A stretch of DNA of 60,000 nt from Adiantum capillus-veneris (Eukaryota > Streptophyta > Polypodiopsida > Polypodiales > Pteridaceae): assembly GCA_014529385.2 (NCBI GenBank), contig CM043966.1:98011587-98071586 (forward strand), read 5' to 3'. This document shows, in pieces, positions 22,110 to 32,159 of the stretch. Position 1 is the stretch's first letter, and each line of letters starts with the position of its first letter. A program made the translations under genes and the position numbers. The notes under the pieces are model-generated. The model did not search any database, was not told where the DNA came from, and saw only the letters and a program-made list of their open reading frames with translations.

Positions 22110-23444
22110 CACTAGGTTGGTAATGGGACACTTTTATGTCCTGGGACACTTTTATGTCCTGTTAAGTGACCATTTTCCTTGAATTATGTCAAGAGTTTCA
22201 AAATGGATTTTGAGGTGCTATCTGTCTAGAAAGTTGTCTCATGAGCTGAAAAAAACTCGACATTTTTTTGGAATATCAATTCCATCTTTAACCTTGTCCT
22301 TGCACAACATTTCACAACCTAAACTGTGTGAAAAAATGGGTCCTGTTTTTGGCTTTTTTCAACTTTTTGCAACTATACCACTCTAGAATTCATGTTTGTG
22401 AGGTCTATAATGCTAGAGAACTATCTTTAGTAGTCCTCAACATGTCCTGATGCTTCTAGGGAGAAATAAATGTTAAAGTTGTAAGTTATGAAAAAATTAT
22501 AAAAATTGTCAAATCCCGTTTTTTAGCCAATTTTAGCTCTTCTATGATTTTTTTGGTGGCTTTCATGATATCCAAATGCAGTTTTGATTTTCTATCTCGC
22601 ATATTGGAACATAAAGCTGATATTCCTTGAGTTTTGGGGCACCTAATACCCTATTTTTTATAGTAGACATCGATGGTTTATTTTTTCAATTATAGAAGAA
22701 AACGAAACATTCTAGTATATCAAGTATAGCTTTTTCAATATTATTAGTTTCTTGTGACAACTACATGCATTTTGTAGGTAGTAACCATATCCAGTCATAA
22801 GGATCAAATTTGGCTAGATATTGAATAGTTTCTATGGGATTCTACAACTCATAATGTTGAACCCAGTTTTTTCATGTTTGCTGTATTTAGCACTTCATCT
22901 TTGTCCCCAAAATTCCCCTTGGTAAGAGATGTATTATTCTTTTGACATGGTCCATAGCTCCTTATGAACCTAAAGGACAATAGGGAACTAATAAAACATG
23001 CATACATTATTTGTATTGAGCGTGGCTATAGAAACTTTGATGATAGGTTTGCAGAATGGTAAAAATTAAACTTTTTGTATCTATTTCTTTTGGAAAAACA
23101 AAAAATAGTTAGTGAGAAGCAATCATATTTTCTGATCACCAACCCATTGAAGTTAACTAGGTTTATCTCAAGTCCTACAAAAATCCCTAATCTTATTTTT
23201 ATGCAACAAAACGTAAGAAATGACTGTTTTGATGAAAATGTACCGGTCCATCGACTTTGGAGGTTTGGTGTGACCAAAAGATGAGAAAGTTTACAAGTTT
23301 TTTATTTTTTCCATGTGTAGTAGGCCTTGAACTATAACCTCATGAAAGGATTTTACAAAATAAGTGGATCTACTATGGTTTTGGAGGTTTTTTTCAAAAC
23401 CCTGAAAGGACACTTTTATGTCCTGTTAGGTTACCAACCTAGTG
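22110..23444. mobile_element. 1335-bp TIR element with TTAA target duplication
   Basis: Perfect 14-bp terminal inverted repeats CACTAGGTTGGTAA and TTACCAACCTAGTG are flanked by TTAA at 22106-22109 and 23445-23448. Subterminal copies of GGGACACTTTTATGTCC occur twice in tandem at the left end and once, same strand, at the right end; each is a small palindrome (GGACA...TGTCC). The inside is AT-rich with no transposase. TTAA duplication fits piggyBac-like chemistry; a TA duplication with a 15-bp TIR is an alternative reading. CACTA-type 3-bp duplication does not fit. The empty site is confirmed by the restored integrase frame. Confidence 0.88.
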
Positions 23445-23448
23445 TTAA

Positions 23449-26047
23449 AGAGAAGTCCGAAGTTTTTATGTGCTTCAAACAATTTCTGGCTATGGCTGAA
23501 AATGTCTCTAAATGTACTATGGGCACCCTCCGTTCCGATTGAGGGGGGGAGTATATGTCTCATGAATTCAATGCATTTCTGGCTAGTCGTGGGATAAAAC
23601 ACCAATGTACAGTGCCTTATACACCTCAGCAAAATGGTGTTGCTGAGAGGAAAAACAGGTCACTTACGGAAATGACACGATGTATGGTCAAAAGTCAAGG
23701 TTTGCCGCATTCTTTTTGGCTTGAGGCCATCATGTGTGCCACTTATGTACTAAACAGGTGTCCTATGAAAGCTTTGCAGTCTATTACTCCATATGAACCA
23801 TGGCATGATAGAAAGCCTTATATTGAGCACATGCGTGTTTTTGGTTGTTTGGCATATGCTTTGGTGCCACAAACACAACGCAAAAAATTGGATGATAAGG
23901 CTGTCAAATGTATTTTTGTAGGTTATAGTGCTGAAAGCAAAGGTTATAGGTTGTATCATCCGCAAACAAAACGTATTCTGGTTTCACGGGATGTAGTGTT
24001 TGTGGAAGATTCTGTTCAGCTCTTGTTGTCATGTACTAGAGACAGTAATGTAAGATCGCAGGACATTTATGACACTTTGTTGCCTCTTTTCTATGGTGGA
24101 AATACAAATATAAGTTCCAATGAGGAAAATGTACAACCTATGGGGGTTTCTAAAAATGTTACAGATCAGCCTATTAGTGAGGCAGATATACAGGATGTAC
24201 TTGATGAGGAAAGGGCTGAAAATGAGCAGGCTAGAGGTATGCCAAAATGGTTGGTGCACACTTTGATGAGGAAAGGGCTGAAAATGAGCAGGCTAGAGGT
24301 ATGCCAAAATGGCTGGTGCACACTTTGAGTGACAATAAATTGGATGCACCTTTGTCTAGTCGTACTCGTTCAGGCTCTTGCGATGCATCTTATGCATCAG
24401 ATTGTTATGCTTTGGCTGTGTCTAGCTTACATGATGTTGAGGAGCCTCTGTCTTTTGATGAAGCACATAATTCAAAAAATTGGATGGCTGCCATGCAATC
24501 AGAATATGATGCACTTATAGAAAATGACACGTGGACTTTATGTGATTTGCCTCCTGGCAAAAAGGCCATTGGTACGAAGTGGGTTTACAAGTTGAAACGC
24601 AAGCTGGATGGTGAGATCGATCGCCATAAGGCTCGACTTGTTGCAAAGGGTTATGCACAGCAAAAAGGCATAGATTATAAAGAGACTTTTGCTCCCACTT
24701 GTTGTATGACTACTATGTGTTTTCTATGTGCATTAGCAGCTCATTTTGGTTGGGATGTACATCAATCAGACATTGTTACTGCTTTCTTGAATGGTGACAT
24801 ATTTGAGGAAGTTTATGTAACGCAGCCTCGCGGTTTTTTCATAAAAGGACAAGAGGACAAACTATGCAGATGTAAGAAGGCTTTGTATGGGTTGAAGCAA
24901 TCTCCTCGTGCTTGGTATGAGAAAGCTGACACTCATTTGGTCAAACGAGGCTTTTGTAACAGTCCAACAGAAATCACATTGTATGTAAAGCGTGAGGGTG
25001 ATGTACTTCTCATTGTGGTTCTTTATGTCGATGAGTTATTTATCACTGGACCAAATGAGAGACATATTGTTGAATTTAAGGTTGATTTGAATGCTACTTT
25101 CAAGATGAAAGATTTGGGGCTGCTGCATCATTACTTGGGTATAGAGTTTAAGCAGTGTGATGGTGGTATTGCCTTCTGTCAGAAAAGTTACATAGAGACA
25201 TTGCTATGTAAGTTTGGACTTGAGGATTGCAAACCTATCGCCACTCCCCTGGATACAGGTTTGAAGTTGCGTCTACATGATGCTGGCGATCCTGCTGATG
25301 TCACTCTTTATCAAACTATTGTTGGCTACCTCATTTATGTATGCAACACAAGTCCGGATATTTAGTTTGCAATCTCACAGGTTAGCAGATTTATGCATAG
25401 CCCAGGGTCTAAGCATTGGCAGGCTGTCAAGAGGATTTTCTGCTACATTAGTGGTACTTTACATCTTAGCTTGTTTTATCCCAAGGGGGGATCATTGCCT
25501 CTAGACTTACATGCTTTTTCGGACTTAGATTAGGCTGGTTTTTTTGGCACGGAAGTGTCTGCAAGTGGTTTTTTTTTCATGCTTGGCAGTTCATGTATAT
25601 CATGGTTGAGCAAGAAGCAACCTACTGTGGCCACTTTGAGTTGTGAGGCTGAGTACAGGGCATTCGTCACAGCTACGGTTGACTGTGTATGGCTCAGACG
25701 CCTTATGGCTGATTTGGTTGTTGGACAGGACACTGCCAACACTATCTACACTGACAGTCAGAGCGCATTGGCAATTGGGAGGAACCCAGTTTTTCATGCT
25801 CGCACAAAGCACATTGAGGTGCATTACCACAATGTCAGGGAGAGGCTCTCAGCAGGAGAGATCAGCTTGGCTTATGTGCCAACAGAGGACAACCTTGCAT
25901 ATCTTTTCACAAAGGCATTTTCTCGTGAGAAGCTTTCCACAAATCTTTGGGCTTACTCCCCTTTGTGGACTGATCATGTCCTCAGGGCATGGCACTTCCC
26001 TTTACTCATGTGCCAGCTCTCATTCACCGCATCACTCCGGGGGGATT
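23449..26047 (+). pseudogene. Copia-1 integrase core, reverse transcriptase and RNase H
   Basis: Integrase continues with LRSD*GGEYMSHEF (TGA at 23540, fits CGA to TGA), then PQQNGVAERKNR. A 62-bp tandem duplication at 24201-24325 shifts the frame. RT follows with KWVYKLKRK, VHQSDIVTAFLNGD, ALYGLKQSPRAWY, but the catalytic motif reads YVDE (Glu codon 25033-25035) in place of YVDD. Further stops are TAG at 25363 (SPDI*FAIS) and TAG at 25531 (DLD*AGFFG). RNase H is recognisable from SCEAEYRAFV, YTDSQSALAIGRNPVFH and TKAFSREKL. The element cannot encode an active RT as written. Confidence 0.92.
24201..24325 (+). repeat. 62-bp tandem duplication inside Copia-1 pol
   Basis: The unit starting ttgatgaggaaagggctgaa at 24201 is repeated from 24263 with one or two differences. 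62 is not a multiple of three, so this is the frameshift between integrase and RT. Confidence 0.92.
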
Positions 26048-26274
26048 TGTTACCATATACATGTGGTAGTGATGTGTGTGAACACACTAGGACCGCCGGG
26101 GCATTTTTTCCCTCTTTAGGAGGTTTTTTTCCTCGAGCATTGTATATACGCCCATCACTCTAGGGCTATCCATCTTTCCATTGCACACTAAGTAACACAC
26201 TCTCTATTATGTGCCTTGAGCTTCCTTCGTCTTCTCCAAGCTGTGTGTGTTTCTCTACAACCCAAATTCCAACA
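26048..26274 (+). repeat. Copia-1 3' LTR
   Basis: It is 227 bp, nearly identical to 2690-2916, preceded by a short purine tract (cggggggat). Confidence 0.95.
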
Positions 26275-27821
26275 ATATAGTCCATTGACACCTTTAAAAC
26301 ACATTCAAGGCTAAAGTATTTGTTGTCTTGTTTGAATGGATGCAGGTGAGGACTCTATCCTTTCTTGGATTTTTTTTGTGAAGCTAATGTCTGTCCTTGA
26401 CATTCCAAGCTCTTACCTCTTCTTAAAACATACATTTTTAGATCATCTATTGTACTTCTAAACTAGAATGAGACCTCATTCTTATAGCACTGTACAAAAA
26501 TAATTCTAAGACTAAGTTTTTTTTGTATTAATCATTGTCACTTGTCTAAAGCCAACTGTCTTTTGAACTTAAAAGTGCATTTATGTTTTATTATATAAGT
26601 AAAGCAACTTCACACACACACACACATAGTTGATTGTTGAACTCCTTGCTTCTCTCTCTTAGGCCCTATTGGGGAGGGTCTCGGGAGGATGTGACTACGC
26701 ATGCAAGGGATTCATATCTTTGCACTTTAGCTTCCATAGTTGTAGTCAACCTTCTTTCTTTGTGCTTGCCGAGAGTGGCAAAAACCCCACATTGTAGTGG
26801 TACTTCTCTTGCTTTCTTGCTCTAGGCTACTCGCCTGCAAGTTGGCACCTAATGTTGGGCTACTAATATTGTTGGACGGCTGCCCTCTGTTTGCCCCCAA
26901 TGTTTCCTTTGTTGCCCTTAGCCTATGCTACATATTGGAGCAATCTCTTGGAGAAAGGAACATGAGTCTTGGTTGGGGTGCTGTGAACCAACAAAAATTA
27001 TGGCTGCTAAGGTGTGGGAATAAAAAACAACAATGCTAGCTCATCGCAGGAAAGGAGGGCACTGAGAAAAAAGGTCATGAACACCAAGCAACTTGGTCAC
27101 CTTCCACAGGCCTGCTTTTTACTCATGATTTTTTGTGCCAATGTCTCCCCTCCCTGGTGAGATGGTGCCACTTTTGTTAAAACACCCCTCTCTCTACCCC
27201 TTCACTACCGGGAGGAAGCCAATGGTTGGGACAGTTTATACAACATTAAGAGGGAAGAAATATATTGAGTAGAGTACATAATAATGCAAAAAATTATATG
27301 AGGCAAGAGTGCAATCGAGTGGGGGTACATTTGTATATAGGCATTCAAAGCCAACTGTTATTTGCAATGCAACACGTGCTGTTTGATCCAATGGTAAGGG
27401 TCTTAAGGAAGCATATTGGGAACGTTACAACAACAATTTTGGAGTAAGCACCAACTCAATCCAAAAAATTAGTTGCTATTGTTCCTCATCTGCATGCCGC
27501 ACGAACTGGTCATCGTCATCCTCATGAGCGCCTTGTTGAGGAAGCGCAAATGGCTGTTGTATAGAAGCACGTTGTCGAGGAAGGGCATATGGATATTGTG
27601 AAAAAGTGCGTCCACCTATAGATAGTGGACGTCAAATAAAGTGGGAGTCTACTTCACTCATCATCTGTGAAAAGCATTGAGGGAAGACTTTAGCTTGAGC
27701 TTGTGAGACACCCACTCGATGATCTGTGATATTAAAATAGTCCCATCAAGCACAACATGCCTAGAGTTTTGACAATGATATCAATCACGACAAAGGTGAT
27801 GACTACATATCTGTACATTAT

Positions 27822-27822
27822 T

Positions 27823-27909
<87 letters not shown>
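27822..27909. repeat. Compound (GT)n(GA)n microsatellite
   Basis: GT dinucleotides at 27822-27847 run directly into GA dinucleotides to 27909. Confidence 0.95.
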
Positions 27910-27911
<2 letters not shown>

Positions 27912-27981
27912 CCCATGTACTATCCAAGCCTACGAGGAGACCCGCAAGCAACTATACTCTCCTTTTACATCACTTTACTAA

Positions 27982-27983
<2 letters not shown>

Positions 27984-28068
<85 letters not shown>
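27984..28068. repeat. (CT)n microsatellite, about 85 bp
   Basis: Uninterrupted CT. Together with the GA tract 75 bp upstream it can form a long inverted repeat. Confidence 0.95.
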
Positions 28069-28071
<3 letters not shown>

Positions 28072-28543
28072 GCCTCTTCGAATGCCTCATTGCCTTACTT
28101 GTTTGCAAATTGCCACTTGCGTCCAAGCCCTGCCTGTTCGCCTTCCCCTGGAAGCTTTCGAGTCCTAGATAAATTCCTTGCAAACGACTAACATCCACGC
28201 TCTGGGTTTATACCGCAGTGCACTCACGTGGAATGCCTGAATATGGCCTCCCATAATAGAGTAAATAAGTAATTTCCCTCCCCATCAAAATGAGTCTCCT
28301 CATCTTCTTTTCTTGCTCCATGCTAGTGTCAATATCCAAAAGCATGTACACAACCCAAGAGGTATAAGAAGGCTACAAAAGCTCACAAATTCAAATTTTT
28401 AATCTCATCTTGCATGTGCCAAGCGTTAGCAACATCAAATTTAAAACCAAACAATGTTTTGCATATGATATTCTCTGTTAAAGTGATTTGGCTAAAGCTG
28501 CTGCTATGCAAGCTTAAATTTGGCGTTAGTTGTCGATCTCCTT

Positions 28544-28545
<2 letters not shown>

Positions 28546-28577
<32 letters not shown>

Positions 28578-28600
28578 AGAGAGAGAGAGAGAGAGAGAGG
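28546..28600. repeat. Compound (TA)n(GA)n microsatellite
   Basis: TA dinucleotides to 28575, then GGAGAGA to about 28600. Confidence 0.93.
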
Positions 28601-28955
28601 GATGTGAATTGAGGTGATGGTGATGGTCGTACTAATGGCAATGATGAGCAAATATTGTATGATCTGGAAGGTTTCTTGAGCAAGGAAGCAGAAAAGGTCT
28701 AGCTCGGAGCAGCAACTGGAGCATGTCCATTGGTTTGTGAAGCACATGTAGAGCTCATGAAAACTCACATGAAATTTGCATGTGGACGACTACCACTTTG
28801 AGTCGAACTCCTCTAGTAGCAACTTGCTGCACAAAAAATTCAGGCTATGAGTTATAATTGTTGGTGTAGGTTCCATAGGCTACAACCTTAAGAGTCGTGT
28901 ATTGAATTGATACCTTGAAGCAAGAACCAAAACGTGCAGGTTTTCTTATCATTCC

Positions 28956-29120
28956 GATCCAAGGAGAAAATTGAATATTCATCTCGCGCTTTTCAATTCT
29001 TGAGAGTAGCCTCTATGCTTCCAACCAATTAGCTTCAAGTGTAAGAGCATGTTGCAAAGTACCACAGATGGACCTCAATTGCAACGCACTCAACACACAC
29101 ACATACACACACACACAGAG
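28956..29120. repeat. Left part of a tandem-duplication unit split by Gypsy-T
   Basis: This matches 37451-37612 (gatccaagga, cgcttttcaattc, gagcatgttgcaaagtacc, gatggacctcaa, then CA repeats). The rest of this unit is at 37307-37450, beyond Gypsy-T. Confidence 0.8.
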
Positions 29121-29541
29121 TGTCATAAAATATAATATCTAACTTCACCAAATGATTTTCTCATATTCAACTGATCACTTAATATGGGAAGATAAAAGGG
29201 GAACAAGAGTTAGTATATATATATGTGCTTCTAGACCTATCTCAACAGAGGACCAAGAGGAGAAATGGTTGCATCTCAATAGGGGTCCAAAAGGAGACGG
29301 TCTACCAAAGAGCAATGTGCAATAAGTGCTTTACCTCAGCAGGGGACATGGAGGAGAGATGGTTACATCTCAAAAGGGGTCCAAACGGAGATAGTCTATC
29401 AAAGAGAAACATGCATCTAATGGAGATTAAAAGACCTTAGGTTTAGCTTCATTAAAAATAATTAAAATAATTAATTAATCTCTTTCTCTCAAAGAGGAAA
29501 AAGAGGACACATGTACAAATGAAATAATAAAATAATACAAA

Positions 29542-29615
<74 letters not shown>

Positions 29616-30363
29616 GTGGACCAAGCATGAGAGGGGGGTATACTCTCCCACACACACACACACACACACACACATTCTCTCATTATGTGGAGTGCAAAAT
29701 GCAAGAGCTCCATCTCCTTCTGCAAGTTTGTGGAGAATTGGAGAGCCTACACCAACACTCTTGGCTATGGAATGTAAATCCAACCAAGAGCCATGCTTCA
29801 ATGCTTAAGCTTGCCATCTTCTTCATCTTCATTACTATGCTATTATGCTATGGTAAGCAAGAAGAGTGATGATAAATGAGGAACTATTTCTTTCTCATAT
29901 GGAATGTTTCTTCTTTCTCTTCCCTACCCTCATTCCCTGCTAGCTCTCTCCACCTTCGAAGGTGTTTTAGGCCTTGGGATTGAGGCTTGGGATAGTTAAT
30001 GCTTTTAGCAAAGTTTATGTTAAGCTCGTGATGCATGAAGCTTTCCATATTCATAGCATCACCAAGGTCACAAGGAACACAAAGATTGTATTGTAACAAA
30101 GTCTCTCTTGATGGGAGAATCCATAATACAAACGCCTTTTGGAGGGGGGACCGGTTCCAAGTAAATCCGGTCATCAACTATTGTCATGTTCTCTAATACT
30201 CTCTCTTTTGCAAAAGTATTTTTCATGCCAAGTTAATTAAGTACTATGTTTATGTTGCCACCATCAATTAAGTTCACCCTCTATGTTCTGAAAGTGATCT
30301 CACAAAAATGCTCACTTTAATTCTCTTAATTCCGTTATTCTCAAAGTTCATAGGCCATTCCCA
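29121..30363 (+). repeat. Gypsy-T 5' LTR (with internal deletion and expanded GA tract)
   Basis: It starts TGTCATAA and ends near CATTCCCA. Relative to the 3' LTR it lacks about 430 bp (equivalent to roughly 36000-36430), but its (GA)n tract is much longer (29545-29613 against 36521-36535). A (CA)n tract lies at 29649-29674. Confidence 0.85.
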
Positions 30364-30369
30364 TTACAT

Positions 30370-30382
30370 TGGTATCAGAGCA
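30370..30382 (+). other. Gypsy-T primer-binding site
   Basis: TGGTATCAGAGCA matches the initiator-methionine tRNA site, about 6 bases after the LTR end. Confidence 0.85.
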
Positions 30383-30781
30383 TTTGGTTTCTCTTTTCTT
30401 GCTTAAGAAGAGAGGTCCTCAAGTAGCCTATTAATGGTGGATTTTGTTAATTATATTAGGGTAAGTGCGAGTGAGATCTATTATCGGTTTTGTTGAGCCC
30501 ACTATGTGGGATATGGTGCACACCTCGGGAGCTTTGGTCTTAATAATGGGGTCTTTTTAGACTTGCCTACGGCTTTACCATCATTGAGCCATAAGAAGTC
30601 CGAAAGGAGCTATCCCTCGGCAATTTTGCTATGTTAGACCCACCCCACTGTCTCTATAATTAACCAATTTGAGCCGTGGGTGTAGATACTTAAGTGCTTA
30701 TTTTCAAAGGCTAACAGGAGTAGAAACTAAGGTTTTGAGTTTCCAAAGAATACGCTAAGTAAACACATAAGTATAATTAGC

Positions 30782-32120
30782 ATGGCTGACAATAACCAAG
30801 AGAGTAGAATGAACACTGATAACTTTGATTTTGCAGATGAAGGTGCTAATGATGATGCCCCCATGTTTATCAATTATCTTGTTACTAGGTTGCATCAAGC
30901 GATGTGCAACCCTACTTTGCAAGCCAAAGTTACCCAATAACTTCGTGCTTATGGGATTTCCCTTCCTCTCCAAGAGGAGAGAGAGTTTAGGAGGCCTCTT
31001 GATGAGACTCCCGAAAGAACAATCTCTCCCATAAGAGAGGAGGAATCTAAAGAACAAGAAATAAGTGAATCCCTAAGTTCCTCTAAAGATGTGGCTCCAT
31101 GAAGACGGCGGTCTAGACTATCGCCAACTCCTCCCAAGAGGAAACGATCAACCCATATTCCTTCTCCTTGTCACCCCAAAAGAAAAGAAAGGAAACAAAG
31201 AAATAAAAAGGCAAGAAAGAGGTCACCCTCTTCTCCTTCTTTTTCACCTTCCTCCTCTTCCGACGAAAGCAATATTTATTCTCTTAGAGAATACAAGAGG
31301 AGAGGACATCGCAAAACTTATCTAGCATGGCTAAGGTCCCAAGCTCAAGAAGTTCAAAGAGGGAGGAAAGAGTATCTCTTTTCTCACCTATGTGATGGCA
31401 CTTTGGTGCCACAGACAAAGTATTGGCTTTCATCCAACAATTGGATGCAGCCTTTGGAGACGAGATCTTAACGGAGTCCTCCAAGCTACACCATGAGCTA
31501 TACACTTCCAAAATCCTACTCGTCAATGGTGGGCTAGCCTTTGTGGCAATGGCGAGGCCCCAAAGACATGGAAAACTCTACGAGTTTCCTTCATGAAGCA
31601 ATTCCTTGTTTCAAGCGATGCCAAGGACAAAGTGCTCACCGAATGGCGATTTTTGAAGCTGCTCTTCAACGAGTCTCTACACAAATATGTAGACAAGTTT
31701 TGGGATTTACATCTCAAAGGTACATTCTTTCAAAGGATAGACTTTGCCGAACAAAAGAAATAATTTTGTGTGGTATTATCTAAAGAAATGGCCGAGTATG
31801 TCAACTCACAATGGCCTAGCACTATCACCAAAGTCATCCACCACACCATGGTTGCTTCAAGGATCAATTTCCAACAAGGGGCGAGAAGAAATTTCAAGCC
31901 CATGGAAAACAAGGATCGAAATGAAGCTAAAGGGAAGAGCAATGCTCACAACTCTTCCCAAGGCAGCACCAGCACCAACAACAACAAGGCCAAGGAGAAA
32001 GGATCTTACAAAGGTAAAAAAAAAAGCTCTGTCCCAAAGAATTAGAGGCTTTTTGTAAAGACCATAAATGCTTTAAGTGTGGGGAGCAAGGACATGGTTA
32101 TCGCTCTTGCCCCAAAAGAA
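30782..32120 (+). pseudogene. Gypsy-T gag
   Basis: The frame starts at ATG 30782 (MADNNQESRMNTDNFDF) and hits a stop after VTQ near 30937. Later blocks are a basic Arg/Lys/Ser-rich region (31110-31270), a capsid-like stretch (WRGPK...FLHEAIPCF, about 31540-31780) and the CCHC knuckle CFKCGEQGHGYRSC at 32069-32110. Blocks lie in different frames, so at least two frameshifts have occurred. Confidence 0.8.
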
Positions 32121-32159
32121 ATGTACTCAATGACACTCCTAGAGCTTCCATGATTGAAG

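Larger units (their letters stand above)
2690..26274 (+). mobile_element. Copia-1: outer Ty1/copia LTR retrotransposon, nested and defective
   Basis: Two 227-bp LTRs (2690-2916, 26048-26274) start TGTTACC and end CCAACA, differing at about five positions (roughly 2%). The flanks agata (2685-2689) and atata (26275-26279) could be a decayed 5-bp target duplication. Internal order is gag zinc knuckle, aspartic protease, integrase, reverse transcriptase, RNase H, which is the copia order. Without the two inserted elements it would be about 5.2 kb, normal for copia. The insertions are Copia-2 at 4714-21780 and a TTAA-flanked element at 22110-23444. Several nonsense codons, a frameshifting duplication and a changed catalytic RT residue make it non-functional. 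Confidence 0.93.
26275..28955. other. Intergenic sequence with microsatellites, no gene recognised
   Basis: I see no conserved coding sequence, RNA gene or transposon end. A stretch at about 28170-28260 (catccacgctctgggtttat, cataatagagtaaata) is repeated in diverged form at about 38268-38358, on the other side of Gypsy-T. Confidence 0.55.

Noticed and set aside
22110-23444. CACTA (En/Spm) transposon, suggested by the CACTA terminal bases
   Set aside because: CACTA elements make 3-bp duplications; here only TTAA (or TA) is duplicated, and no CACTA transposase is present.
27821-28172. Open frames encoding runs of SL, RE or CV residues
   Set aside because: They are translations of GA, CT and GT microsatellites, as are similar frames near 821, 8010, 29545, 36562 and 37610.
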